Source of the DNA: Tubiluchus corallicola
Taxonomy: Eukaryota > Priapulida > Priapulimorpha > Priapulimorphida > Tubiluchidae
NCBI GenBank assembly: GCA_030141605.1
Contig: JAQGDQ010000286.1
Coordinates: 45,001-65,000 of the forward strand
Length of the DNA: 20,000 nucleotides
Direction of reading: 5' to 3'
Positions 9,286 through 17,570 of this stretch are shown here, piece after piece. The translations under genes and the position numbers were made by a program. Every line of letters begins with the position of its first letter. The stretch's first letter is position 1. Below the pieces are notes generated by a model that was not told where the DNA came from, did not search any database, and saw only the letters and a program-made list of their open reading frames with translations.

Positions 9286-9494
9286 CATCGTGAAATTCTT
9301 GTGTCAGTCTTGTGTACACATTTGGGCATTACTATTCATTAGAACATTCTTACTGCGTAACAGTATTCATGTTTTTCTTAAGATAAGATAAATTTGATCA
9401 GCTACATAAATAACAAGAGCAGTAAAAGCTCTTTATCGTCACTACAGAGCTGCTTCAGCTCTTAAAGCTCCGTCCATCTTCCGTTCCTAAAGCT
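9286..9494. other. Non-coding DNA
   Basis: No feature recognised apart from a small repetition of AGCTCTT and AGCTGCTTCAGCTC near 9425-9470. Confidence 0.4.
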
Positions 9495-9690
9495 AGATTT
9501 TGTTGAAGTTGTTGAACATCTTTATTTATCATTGCTATTCGAGCTGTTTTTTATTTACCAGGTGGTTTTTGCAAGGTTTTAAGGCTTCCTTTAAGGCGAT
9601 TCTTACAAGTGTTTCATCACGTTGTAATCTTAGAAGATGTCCTAGCCGTCTTAACATTCAAAGCTTAACTTTTGAACTTTAAGAAATTGC
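9495..9690 (-). pseudogene. LINE (non-LTR retrotransposon) ORF2 C-terminal fragment, decayed
   Basis: On minus, the frame from about 9651 reads RRLGHLLRLQRDETLVRIAL, matching in style the RRLGHVLR..., D..., ...AL stretch at the C-terminal end of LINE reverse-transcriptase proteins. After about Lys-Pro a frameshift is needed: the alternative frame gives KPPGK, then KTARIAMINKDVQQL, like the K-rich GKRxRGRP and W...I..DL... tail in those families. Stops and the shift mean it is dead. The family (L2, CR1, RTE or other) cannot be set from this length. Confidence 0.6.
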
Positions 9691-9789
9691 TTAGTGTGTA
9701 AATCTTTATGACAGTTATCTAAAGACGCTGTTTTTAAAGTGTTTTCTCCAAAAAGGACAAGGATATCAACAGGAATTCCTTCTCTCTCA
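9691..9789 (-). other. Possible further LINE remnant
   Basis: On minus, a mostly open stretch lies between the 5S element's tail and the LINE fragment (PVDILVLFGENTLKTASL in one frame). No family motif is identified. It may be the same LINE in another frame. Confidence 0.25.
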
Positions 9790-10363
9790 TTTCATTTCAT
9801 TTTAAAATTTTTATTGTTGTTGTTGGCATCCTTCTGTATCGGAAGACAATGGAGTGTGCGCCAAGAGAGTCAGTTATTGATCACATTGATGGAGCTGCAG
9901 CGTCGACTGTGGCTGAGCAGTCCCATCCTTGAATCACTGGAATGGCCTCTCCAGGGCGCACGCCTGGGCAAGGTGTATGGAGATCCTGAGTTGCCCAGAT
10001 AACAGAAACCCCCTCTCTTCCTCCCTGGTGTAGTCCAAAGGAAAGCGGAGCGATACGTTTGGCACCAGGTTGGCTGCAGGAGCTGCCGGAGTCAGTGAGC
10101 ATGCTGCACTGGTCCACCTTTGGGGCTCCACTCCTGATTTGCAAGGTTTACTCCTCTACACCGTTGGGTCACTTGACCTCCTCCGCCCTCTAACCGTTGG
10201 CTGCTTGTGCAGCTCCTCCGCCTTGGGTCGAGATACAGTGTGGGCATCCCGCAAGCATACAGCACCTGGCATTCCTATCCATCCAAGTACTAACCAGGCT
10301 CTACGTTGCTTAACTTCCGTGATTAGACGAGAACCTGTATTCTCAACGTGATATGGCCGTAGT
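9790..10363 (-). mobile_element. 5S rRNA-headed SINE-like element
   Basis: On minus, a 5S rRNA-like head (10363-10252) is followed by a GC-rich body (about 10250-9840) and an A/T-rich tail with AACAACAACAATAAAAA (about 9825-9800). The body is far richer in GC than its surroundings and has no long protein match that I recognise. A pol III-type head plus unique body plus simple tail is the layout of 5S-derived SINEs (SINE3 class). The open frames inside it at 9881-10144, 9934-10131 and 10070-10351 on either strand are incidental. No target-site duplication was identified. A dispersed 5S pseudogene inserted beside unrelated GC-rich DNA is the alternative. Confidence 0.6.
10252..10363 (-). pseudogene. 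5S rRNA-like sequence with internal deletion
   Basis: On minus it begins TACTACGGCCATATCACG and contains AAGTTAAGCAACG (box A region), GCCTGGTTAGTACTTGGATG (box C region) and a 3' end near CAGGTGCTGTATGCTT, in the order of eukaryotic 5S rRNA. About 8-10 bases are missing after TTGGATGG, where GTGACC and the next bases are expected, and there are other substitutions. The length is about 112 against the usual 120 or so. It is a diverged copy, not a working 5S gene. Confidence 0.85.
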
Positions 10364-10612
10364 AAAATTTTTAATACAGTTTAATATACTACAAACCTGG
10401 ACTTCAGAACACACAGAGGTAAGACCTATTTCTTGTAGACAGTTGAGAGAGAAACAAGATCCTTCACATTGCATACAATAAACATTTAAAACGAAAAACA
10501 GCTAGGAGTCATAGCTACTTTTAACTCAACGATGCACAGAGTCGGAAGGAAGCGATATATTATGGCGGGAGAAATCACAGTCAGCTTTCCAAGCAATCGC
10601 CAGTCCGTTTAC
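10364..10612. other. Non-coding DNA
   Basis: No feature recognised between the 5S element and MITE copy E. Confidence 0.4.
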
Positions 10613-11157
10613 TTAAAGGAAAACCGGACGCGATTGTGTAGAAATTAGTTCAAAATAAAGTGTGCTCTGAAATATTGAAAACTACAACAGCTTTTTTTAA
10701 ATTAAAAGTTTAGATTAAATGATAATTATCTCGGGCAGTTAAATTTTGTTTAACTTTCAAAGCTCAGTGAATCTATTAAAGCAATGGCGCCCTTTTGTCA
10801 CATTCGCGTAACCGATAAATAGGTGCGGTACCGTGATAAACATGATAACGAACGGCAGAGCTCGTCTGAGACGTCAGAGTGACGTAGAGCTCATTTTCGT
10901 GACATCGCATCAGCGCTTTGTAACAATCTTCGCTTACGCAAACGTGCTTGACACGCTGATGAAGATAGCGACCATTTCACAAACTGTGGTTAGTTTGTGA
11001 CGTAAGAGATGGCTGCGTTCGATAGCCGTTAATTAATTTTCCGAGGTAATTATTCAATTATTAGAAACAATTGCTAACTTTTGTAGGCAAGAACACGTAT
11101 ATATTGGACAGCAAATTAGAATGATTGACTCTAAATAATCATCTGGTTTTTCTTTAA
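10613..11157 (-). mobile_element. TTAA-ended MITE, copy E (diverged, both termini intact)
   Basis: Left end TTAAAGGAAAACCGGA and right end TCTGGTTTTTCTTTAA form inverted termini (right reverse complement TTAAAGAAAAACCAGA). TTAA is present at both edges, consistent with a TTAA target. The interior matches the reverse complement of copies A-C in a diluted form: GCTCTGAAATATTGAAAA near the left, then GTTAGTTTGTGACGT and CGTTAATTAATTTTCC toward the right. It is about 545 bases, non-coding and in the same orientation as copy D. It is the clearest statement of the family's boundaries. Confidence 0.8.
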
Positions 11158-11163
11158 CCGACT

Positions 11164-11183
11164 CAACGTTGCTTAACTTCGGT
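11164..11183 (-). pseudogene. 5S rRNA fragment
   Basis: On minus, ACCGAAGTTAAGCAACGTTG (11183-11164) equals the conserved box A region of 5S rRNA over about 17 bases. It starts only 6 bases beyond the TTAA edge of MITE copy E. Too short to be a gene. Confidence 0.6.
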
Positions 11184-11774
11184 AACTGAGTGCATACTGC
11201 ATCACTATGCGCTTGACAATTTTCATCGATTCATACAGTAACATCTAGTAAATACGTGAACGCGTTGGAACTTCATAACTTAATTGAAATAAATTACATC
11301 TGACAGAAAGCGCGCGGTTAGGTGCGTAACTCTTTCTTCTTGGATACCTTTATCACAAAAGCGCATTAAGCTAAACTATAACTTGGAGAGATTAAGGAAG
11401 CTACACTCCACGCTACCGGATACTTTAAGCTCTGACACGAGCTTGAAAAGAATATCCTATGATAGCTTAGCTAGCTTCTAATCCATGTTGAGCTCATACA
11501 CTTCGAGAGCCTAACAGAGTCGCTGGTAAATCATGAACAAATCTGCTCGAATTGGGTATTAGCAGTTGACAGAAATCAAGAACGCCCCTTTTGCAGCAGT
11601 TCAGCGTTTTGCAGAATTGACCCCGAAGGCATGCATGATTGTGTGGGCAGAAAAAGTAAAGTCTGAGTTTGTTGGCCAGGCGGATCTAGGTTAGGGTGTT
11701 CTATCCGTGATAACTACAAGTAAGAAACCTTGCATCATTATGCTCCCGATTCTGGCGCATCTTTAGCAGTTAAC
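11184..11774. other. Non-coding DNA
   Basis: No element recognised. The minus strand carries an acceptor-like site (CGAGCAG near 11548) whose phase would fit a splice from the GTAAAT at the end of the neighbouring exon, extending it by about 16 codons to a TGA. I consider that unproven. Confidence 0.4.
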
Positions 11775-11780
11775 TTTAAT
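11775..11780 (-). promoter_or_regulatory. Candidate poly(A) signal ATTAAA
   Basis: TTTAAT on plus is ATTAAA on minus, about 160 bases after the stop at 11942-11944, a common spacing. It is the second most common signal variant, so this is modest support. Confidence 0.35.
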
Positions 11781-11941
11781 AAAACAATTTCAACAAAAAT
11801 TTCACGACTTGTATCACCTAAGATATGTGGAGACGCTCTATCTGTCACCTCTTTTCAGCGCTGAAATCTCTAAAGACAGTTTGAATTTAAGGCTGATTAG
11901 AAGGGCATACCAGCGTAGTTAATTTCTTTGACAGCGCACAT

Positions 11942-12183
11942 TTACGAACAGACTGCGAATGCGTCCGAAGAATGGGCAGGATCGTCCACGCAGCCAGCTG
12001 ACGGATAACGAGCAGCGCCCTGGAAAACGACGTTCTTGTGTTTGTTAAATGTTGCAAACTGGTTAGGCTGATTACTCTCGTTACATTCTGGAAAACATGG
12101 AGAGTTAGTTAGGCATATGGATGCGCCCAGGCATGAATATTCAATAACGTTGAAGTTCCTCGCGTGTGTATTGCTTGACAAAC
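11942..12183 (-). CDS. Exon 2 of predicted two-exon gene, unrecognised 114-aa protein
   Basis: A good acceptor on minus (AATTTTTACAG, AG at 12185-12184) is followed by GT and then 79 in-frame codons with TAA at 11944-11942. Exon 1 ends one base into a codon (C), and C+GT makes Arg, so the phase fits. This part is rich in Cys, Asn, Pro and Ser, with CFPECNESNQPNQF and YPSAGCVDDPAHSS segments and no transmembrane stretch. GC is higher than in the flanking intron. The stop overlaps a weak donor (TTC|GTAAAT), so the true C-terminus could lie in a further exon. Function unknown. Confidence 0.45.
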
Positions 12184-12228
12184 CTGTAAAAATTCTATTA
12201 TCATGTTTGCACTGAGATTTCTTACTCC

Positions 12229-12395
12229 AAGGTCACATTAGGAAAACAAATTAAAGGCCCCAGTCATTTTATGGCGTTTTCTAAAACGCTTATCGAAAAT
12301 TCTATCTTTGATAGTCGATAACTAATTAACAAATCATTAATAAAGAGCAATGAATCAAGGTCACAGGTCTAAGAAACAAATTAAAAGCGACAGTT
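12229..12395. repeat. Direct repeat pair in the intron
   Basis: AAGGTCACA ... AAACAAATTAAA ... CAGT appears at about 12229-12268 and 12357-12395, a spacing of about 128. The two are imperfect copies of about 39 bases. Confidence 0.7.
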
Positions 12396-12682
12396 TGTTA
12401 TTGCTATTAATGGGTATTGAAAACACTGTGCTATAGAAGACAGCAAAATGATTCAAAACATGTGGTACCCCCTGTTGTCATATATAAGAAACAAGAAACG
12501 TATTAGGCTAGTACTGAGCACTGATAACTAATTAATAACCAATTAACAACACGCAATTAAAAGATGGAATATTAGACTATTTTAGTAAAACAACAATTGT
12601 TGGCTGGGGCTTCTGGTTTTTTCTGCTGTATGTGAATATTGTTACATTTCTTTTTATTAATCAGTTATTAATTAGTTATCGA
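12315..12682. repeat. Inverted repeat pair, about 33 bp arms, plus a third copy
   Basis: TCGATAACTAATTAAC... at 12315-12347 is inverted at 12650-12682 (TTATTAATTAGTTATCGA). A related direct copy, TGATAACTAATTAATAAC, lies at 12522-12539. The arms are AT-rich and imperfect. They may be ends of an unclassified element of about 370 bases, or chance in AT-rich DNA. Confidence 0.55.
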
Positions 12683-13241
12683 TTTTTAGAGATAACTTAG
12701 AAAGTATTAACCTAAAGTGCTTATTGTTTCTTGTAAATGTCAGTAGATGGTGCCACATGTCCTAACTCTTTTTTTACTATTTTTTATAGTGTTCGTGGCC
12801 CTAACTACAAGTAGTATTCTCCCACATGCACATAGACCATAAAGCTTATGCATGCATAATCAGTCCGTTTCAGGTCTACTGATGCTTGAATTTAAACAAA
12901 ATTTGGAGCCAAATCATCGGACTGAATGCTCTTAGCCTTAATTGGCTGAGCGAGGCATTGACAGGTGCAAACACACCTGTTAGACGAAAGAGTTAAAGCA
13001 AGAGTTTTTATCACGGAAGGAAGAGTATGTTAGAACGTTTAGCTGACAATGATTGAGGCAACTGATAAAGTCTTTTACAATTTAAGTAAAACTTCTTCAA
13101 CACAAAACGCAACCAGCCGAGGCAAGCTGCCATGATTTAATCAGATCAGATTACAAACTTCGTTTTGTCACTCTAATTAAAACTTGGGAATTAATTCAGG
13201 CCTAAAAGTTGGCTCTTATTTAGGACTGCTTTAGTGACGCA
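12683..13241. other. Intronic non-coding DNA
   Basis: Nothing recognised between the inverted repeat and MITE copy C. CAGGTGCAAACACACCTG (about 12961-12978) is a short near-palindrome. Confidence 0.4.
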
Positions 13242-14110
13242 TTAAAGGAAAACAGAATGATTTTTTATATGCTATCCCATTTTCAAAATCGATAAAAATT
13301 ATACATTTTAACACAATTAATGCTGCAAAAGCGTTTCTGATAATTAAATAATAGATTTAAAACGTAATTAACGGCAGGCGACCCCAACTATTGATGATAC
13401 GTCATTTTAATTTGCTATGTCATGCTGAGTGTGTAAACAGCTATTTTAGTTCTTTGTGTTTCTACTTATATTATTATGATCACTTTGTTTTAATTTGCAC
13501 TGTTTTTTGTAGTAGGCCTTTATTATTTTATTATTCTATTTCACTTATTATTTCTTTTGTTATTTATTTCACTTTTCAACTGCCTTATTACTCATGTATT
13601 GTACTCTGAAGATTACGAAATAAAATAAAAAAATAAAATAATATCACAAATGAACATAATTTCAACAGCAAAAATATTCCATAAGCGTGTTTCACGTTTT
13701 TGTGAAAGTGAAAATGGAAATACTGTGCTACTGTAATGTATCTAGTGTCTCATACTAAAACTACGCAAGTTTTAAGATAAAAACCCAAATTTCAAAATAA
13801 CCGGTGTGCTCACCAAGAGCTGTCGAATGTGTGTAGTTCGTCACAAACTAACATATCTGAACTGAGAGCGACAGCACTTGTTTTTTTATGAAACGAGTTT
13901 ACGGATTGCAGGCCCTAGAACCCGTCTAACTAACGAATGGCGAAATGCATGTAACAGCGAAGAACTAGTGGCGCGAACGTGAAATTGTGTTTCTGTGGTA
14001 ATAATTCTTCCCGTAAGTCATTTTTGAAAAAATAGTATGTTTCGTTTCAATATTTTAAGCAGTAGATTATTTTGACCTACAGTTTAAGATTGGGCCTGGT
14101 TTCTCTTTAA
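13242..14110 (+). mobile_element. TTAA-ended MITE, copy C with a nested insertion
   Basis: Left end TTAAAGGAAAACAGAA and right end GGTTTCTCTTTAA, each carrying TTAA. Outside the insertion (about 13398-13642) it aligns with copies A, B and D throughout, including AACAGCAAAAATATTCCA and AACTAGTGGCGCGAACGTGA. Without the insertion it would be about 620 bases. It lies in the predicted intron of the minus-strand gene. Confidence 0.85.
13398..13642 (+). mobile_element. Insertion inside MITE copy C, retroelement-like 3' end
   Basis: About 245 bases interrupt the family sequence between ATTGATGAT and ATCACAAATGAA, which are contiguous in copies B and D. The insert is T-rich and ends in AAATAAAATAAAAAAATAAAATA, an A-rich tail like that of a retroposed transcript. 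No clean target-site duplication is seen (at most ATA). The frame at 13391-13609 is incidental. Confidence 0.65.
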
Positions 14111-14472
14111 GTGCAACGTGTTAATAACAGTCTGAGAAATTAATTAAGCTAATTTATGATTAGTTATGCGAGTTGTTTGGAAAACAGTTTTCATATAGTA
14201 AATGGTGAAGATTAATCCAGCATGGATGGAAGCCATTGTGAGTCATCTACATAATCCTTCCCAGTTCAAGAAGACAATCATAAGCGCATGTGGTGCTCTA
14301 GGTTTGGTGCACGCAACTTCGGTGCACGCTACATAATACCTAGCACCAAAAGCGTACGATAGCACCCCTCGCAGCGCCACGTAGAAAACGATTTCCGATT
14401 CCTCCTATTCCCGTTTCACGACCGCGCGAAGGCGGTGTTTTTGTGAGCAATTCTCGACACCCCCCGACTTAC

Positions 14473-14575
14473 GTCCGCCCTCATAATCCCGGGGAAATAA
14501 TGGCAAGTTGTCATACACAGGCCGATACGCTGATTTAGTAAAGTTGAACATATCACGGACACACACGTAAGCCAT
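14473..14575 (-). CDS. Exon 1 of predicted two-exon gene (start codon)
   Basis: On minus, TAAATGG at 14575 gives an ATG with A at -3 and G at +4. It is the first ATG after an in-frame TAA. Thirty-four codons follow (begins MAYVCVRDMF, with YRPVYDNLPLFPRDYEGG near the end) plus one base before GGAC|GTAAGT, a near-consensus donor. The region is CpG-rich relative to the window, like a promoter-proximal exon. It joins exon 2 at 12183 in phase to give 114 residues. A competing minus frame (14553-14756) with a hydrophobic start overlaps the upstream side and could be a different N-terminus or a uORF. No family recognised. Confidence 0.45.
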
Positions 14576-14904
14576 TTACATAATGCTTGCAAAAGTCGAA
14601 ACATAAAACAACATTTACTGTTCCTATCACGTTGTCAAGCATTAAAAGCGCATATTCAGCGTTGGCGCAAAATCTTGACGATGTAGCTTGTGGCTTGACG
14701 TTCGCGTCGATAAAGAAAAGTAATAATAGAGTCTTGCATAATGGAAGCAAGAACAAAAAAACAAAGACAATTAAATGTTTTACGATTATAATAATTATAA
14801 AAAATTAATTAATTATTCGTAGATTAATCTACGCTCTAAGCTGATTATAAAAAACATGACAGACCTCTCCTGAGGCTTGTTATCATTAAAAGAGAAAAAC
14901 TTAA
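14576..14904. other. Upstream region of the minus-strand gene
   Basis: Would contain the promoter. Open frames occur on both strands (14553-14756 minus, 14587-14808 plus), but only one could be real and neither has further support. A perfect 16-base palindrome, CGTAGATTAATCTACG, is near 14818-14833. Confidence 0.4.
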
Positions 14905-15105
14905 AGTCCATTATGGCCTCAAATATTATAAAATTTCATCAGGAGCTTTTGCCCTAGCGGGCCTCATTAGCTGATGGGAAAGTGCTCGTAACTTGAGAGT
15001 GTTGACCACTGCTGATAATTGCTAGTATTTTGTATTGAGCTGACGAGGCCCGCTAGGGCGAGAGCTACTGAATAAATATTATAATCTTTGAGACTAGAAA
15101 GGGCA
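14905..15105. mobile_element. Long-hairpin (foldback-type) element, 68-bp arms
   Basis: Arms at 14905-14972 and 15038-15105 are inverted copies matching at about 53 of 68 positions without gaps, separated by 65 bases. The best-conserved core is GCCCTAGCGGGCCTC, which is itself nearly palindromic. Size and structure suit a MITE or foldback element. No coding capacity. No target duplication was established. Confidence 0.7.
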
Positions 15106-15315
15106 TTACATTTTTCTTCTGTTGATTAGATAAAATAATCTAGCCAATTATTTTCGTTACAGCATGGAAATGTTGGAAAAGGTGATGAATTATTTTTTTT
15201 ACTAGCACTGAATGAAAATCTGTTATTTTAAACTTTTTTAATCTTTTTATTATGTTGCTGTTTTCTGTAAAGTAGAAAATTTCGGACTATGAAATGTCTT
15301 ATTTAACTTTCCTAA
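15106..15315. other. AT-rich non-coding DNA
   Basis: Nothing recognised between the hairpin element and MITE copy D. Confidence 0.4.
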
Positions 15316-15922
15316 TTAAAGTAAAAAAGGACCCAATCTTAAGCTGTAGGTCAAAGCAATCTGCTCTAAAATATTGAAAAGAAACATACTATTTTTTTCA
15401 AAAATGACTAACGTGGAAAATTGTTTACCATACAAACACAATTTCACGTTCGCGCCACTAGTTTTTCGCTGTTACGTGCATTTGGCCATTCGCTAGTTAG
15501 ATTGGCACTAGCGCCTGCATTTCGGAAACACATTGCACAAAAAGCAAGTGCTATACCTCTCAATTCAGATGTGTTAGTTTGTGACGAACTACACACGTTC
15601 GACGGCTCATGCGTGAGTACATCGGTAGATTAGAAATTTGAATTTTTATCTTAAAATTTGCGTAGTTTTAGTACAGTATCTTACAGTAGCACTGTACTTC
15701 AATTTTCGTTTTCGCAAATACACTCATGGGATGTTTTTGATCTTGAAAATTATGTTCGTTTGTGATGTCATCAATAGTTTGGCTTGTCCGTCGTTAATTA
15801 AGCTTTTAATCTATTGCTTAATTATCAGGAACGCTTTTGCAGTATTAATTGTGTTAAAATGTAAACTTTTATCAAACTTGATAATGGGATAGTGTATGAA
15901 AAATCGTCCTGTCTTCCTTTAA
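15316..15922 (-). mobile_element. TTAA-ended MITE, copy D (complete)
   Basis: On plus it starts TTAAAGTAAAAAAGGACCC and ends CGTCCTGTCTTCCTTTAA. TTAA is present at both edges and the termini are inverted copies. The whole 607 bases align to the reverse complement of copies A-C, including AACTAGTGGCGCGAACGTGA, AACACATCTGAATTGAGAG and the CTTAATTAACGACG stretch. Open frames at 15421-15633 and 15638-15892 cross it, and a partly similar frame exists in copy B, but the other copies do not keep them. Confidence 0.9.
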
Positions 15923-16125
15923 GGAACTCTACAAGAGCTGGCGCCATGAATCTTCACAAATTTGCCTACCGATTCCGTATTTTCTTTTTAACATAATTTT
16001 TGAGCTGTCAGAGTAAAATCGACAATTTGTCTCAGATTGTGAAAATTTGCTTATAGCCAGGCGAACACTTGATACCAATTTCACGACTGTACATGGCTTT
16101 CAAGAAGAGATATTAGTTGAATTGG
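15923..16125. other. Non-coding DNA
   Basis: No feature recognised. Confidence 0.4.
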
Positions 16126-16257
16126 ATGAATTTTCGTAAAAAATGAATTTTTGAGAAATTCGTTTTCAAAGTTAAAGAAGAAATTTCTGCTATGAATTTT
16201 CTTTAAAAATGAATTTTTGAGAAATTCGCTTTCAAAGTTGAAAAAGAAATTTCTACA
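16126..16257. repeat. 66-bp tandem duplication
   Basis: ATGAATTTT... at 16126 and 16192 with shared AATGAATTTTTGAGAAATTC, CAAAGTT and AAGAAATTTCT. The two units are alike apart from scattered changes. Each has a small inner inverted repeat (GAATTTTTGAGAAATTC). The minus frame at 16081-16323 shows the same duplication at protein level and is not otherwise gene-like. Confidence 0.9.
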
Positions 16258-16689
16258 AATTTGCATAGCAACAGTGCAAAGTGTTGGTTGCAAAGGGGTG
16301 TTACAGACTAATTTGAAATGCAAATTAATTCAGTAAAAAAATTTTTGAAATTAGCGAACTTTTACTTTTACTGTTACTTTTCGACAAATATATTTTACCT
16401 TCGCTAAACATTTTCTTATCTGTACGAATTTTAATTACAGGTGTGTAGTGACTATTATTATTGTATCTAGAAACATCTTTAGAATGTACTAAAACTGTGT
16501 GATAACCTTTTAATATAATATGTAACTTTTAGTATAATATGTAATTGTAGATGTAGTTTTATTATGCGATGTGATTCGTGATTTTTCATTTGTGATAGAA
16601 CCTAGATAGAGGTAAAATCTAAAAGGGGAAGGAAGTTTTAACTTCATCCTCTCTTTATCATGAGCTCTTTTATTGTAGTTTTATTGTTT
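16258..16689. other. AT-rich non-coding DNA
   Basis: Has a local duplication of TAATATAATATGTAA-like phrases (about 16511-16545). Nothing else recognised. Confidence 0.4.
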
Positions 16690-16714
16690 TATATATATAT
16701 ATATATATATATAT
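16690..16714. repeat. (TA)n microsatellite
   Basis: About 12 TA units in a row. Confidence 0.95.
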
Positions 16715-17174
16715 GTATAATGTATTTTATACTTATGTTTGCAAATTTTATGTGTAAGATGTAATAGTTTTTAACTCATTGAATAAATTAATAATTAATT
16801 TATAATTAATAACGAATACTTGTTTTCCTATATCAAAGTGGATTTTTTTAATGATCCATTCCCTTTTGCAAACAAATCCATAATCATCCATTAACAAGCC
16901 ATCAAATGTTTAAGCGTTTCAGCCATGAAAACGCCTTAACAAATACATAATGAAGTGCGTTAGTACATAAAACTATCCACGTCTATTAGCAGGGTCATAA
17001 AGTTTGATTTTATTAGCTCCCCTGGTCTTTGTGAGGTGTTGCAGTTGGCAGCTTGTTGACACGGGCATTCGGGAAGATTTAGTTGAATTCGTTGAAAGAC
17101 TTTGGAATAAAATTACAAAACTTTGGATTAAAATTGCAATTGAAAACTTGATTGAATTTCATTTAAACATTTGC
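16715..17174. other. Non-coding DNA with a weak plus-strand exon candidate
   Basis: On plus, GTGTTGCAG (ending 17044) is acceptor-like and is followed by an open frame reading WQLVDTGIREDLVEFVERLW and on to a TAA at 17199-17201. The later part repeats TTTGGAATAAAATTACAAAA-like phrases and runs into the 118-bp tandem repeat, which argues against a conserved exon. Confidence 0.2.
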
Positions 17175-17570
17175 AATGTACAAATTGTTGAATACTATTA
17201 ATTTATTTAACTAATATTATTATATAAATTAAAAATATTATTTATAAGATGCATTTCTTTGTTACTCACTCACGTTACAAATATACGTATGCAATGTACA
17301 AATTGTTTAATACAATTAATTTATTAAACTAATATTATTATATAAATTAAAAATATTATTTATAAAATGCATTTCTTTGTTACTGACTCACGTTACAAAT
17401 GTACGTATGCAACTTACAAATTATTTAATACAATTAATTTATTTAACTAATATTATTATATTAACATTATATTAATTAAAAATATTAGTAATACAATTAA
17501 TTTATTAAACTAATATTATTATATAAATTAAAAATATTATTTATAAGATGCATTTCTTTGTTACTGACTC
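17175..17570. repeat. 118-bp tandem repeat, three units, last one rearranged
   Basis: Units start at 17175, 17293 and 17411, each about 118 bases, with CAAATTGTTKAATAC, TTAATTTATT, ATATAAATTAAAAATATTAT and GATGCATTTCTTTGTTACT in order. The third carries an extra internal segment that repeats AATACAATTAATTTATT, so its arrangement is changed. Extremely AT-rich. Confidence 0.9.

Larger units (their letters stand above)
12184..14472 (-). other. Predicted intron (2.3 kb) carrying repeats and a MITE
   Basis: Bounded on minus by GTAAGT (14472-14467) and TTTTTACAG (ending 12184). It holds the direct and inverted repeats at 12229-12682, MITE copy C with its nested insertion, and CpG-rich sequence near the donor (14330-14440). 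A read-through of exon 1 without splicing would give 56 residues ending at a TAG near 14406, an alternative to splicing. Confidence 0.4.

Noticed and set aside
9079-9391. Open frames rich in Met/Val/Asp and Ser/Thr/Ile
   Set aside because: Produced by the TCA/CAC/CAT microsatellite.
9881-10351. Three open frames (9881-10144 and 9934-10131 minus, 10070-10351 plus)
   Set aside because: They lie in the GC-rich body of the 5S-headed element, where stops are rare, and overlap on both strands.
14587-14808. Plus frame opposite the promoter side of the predicted minus-strand gene
   Set aside because: No start context, splice site or poly(A) support. It overlaps competing minus frames.
17004-17201. 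Plus frame behind an acceptor-like GTTGCAG
   Set aside because: It merges into a tandem repeat and has no upstream exon in phase that I could find.
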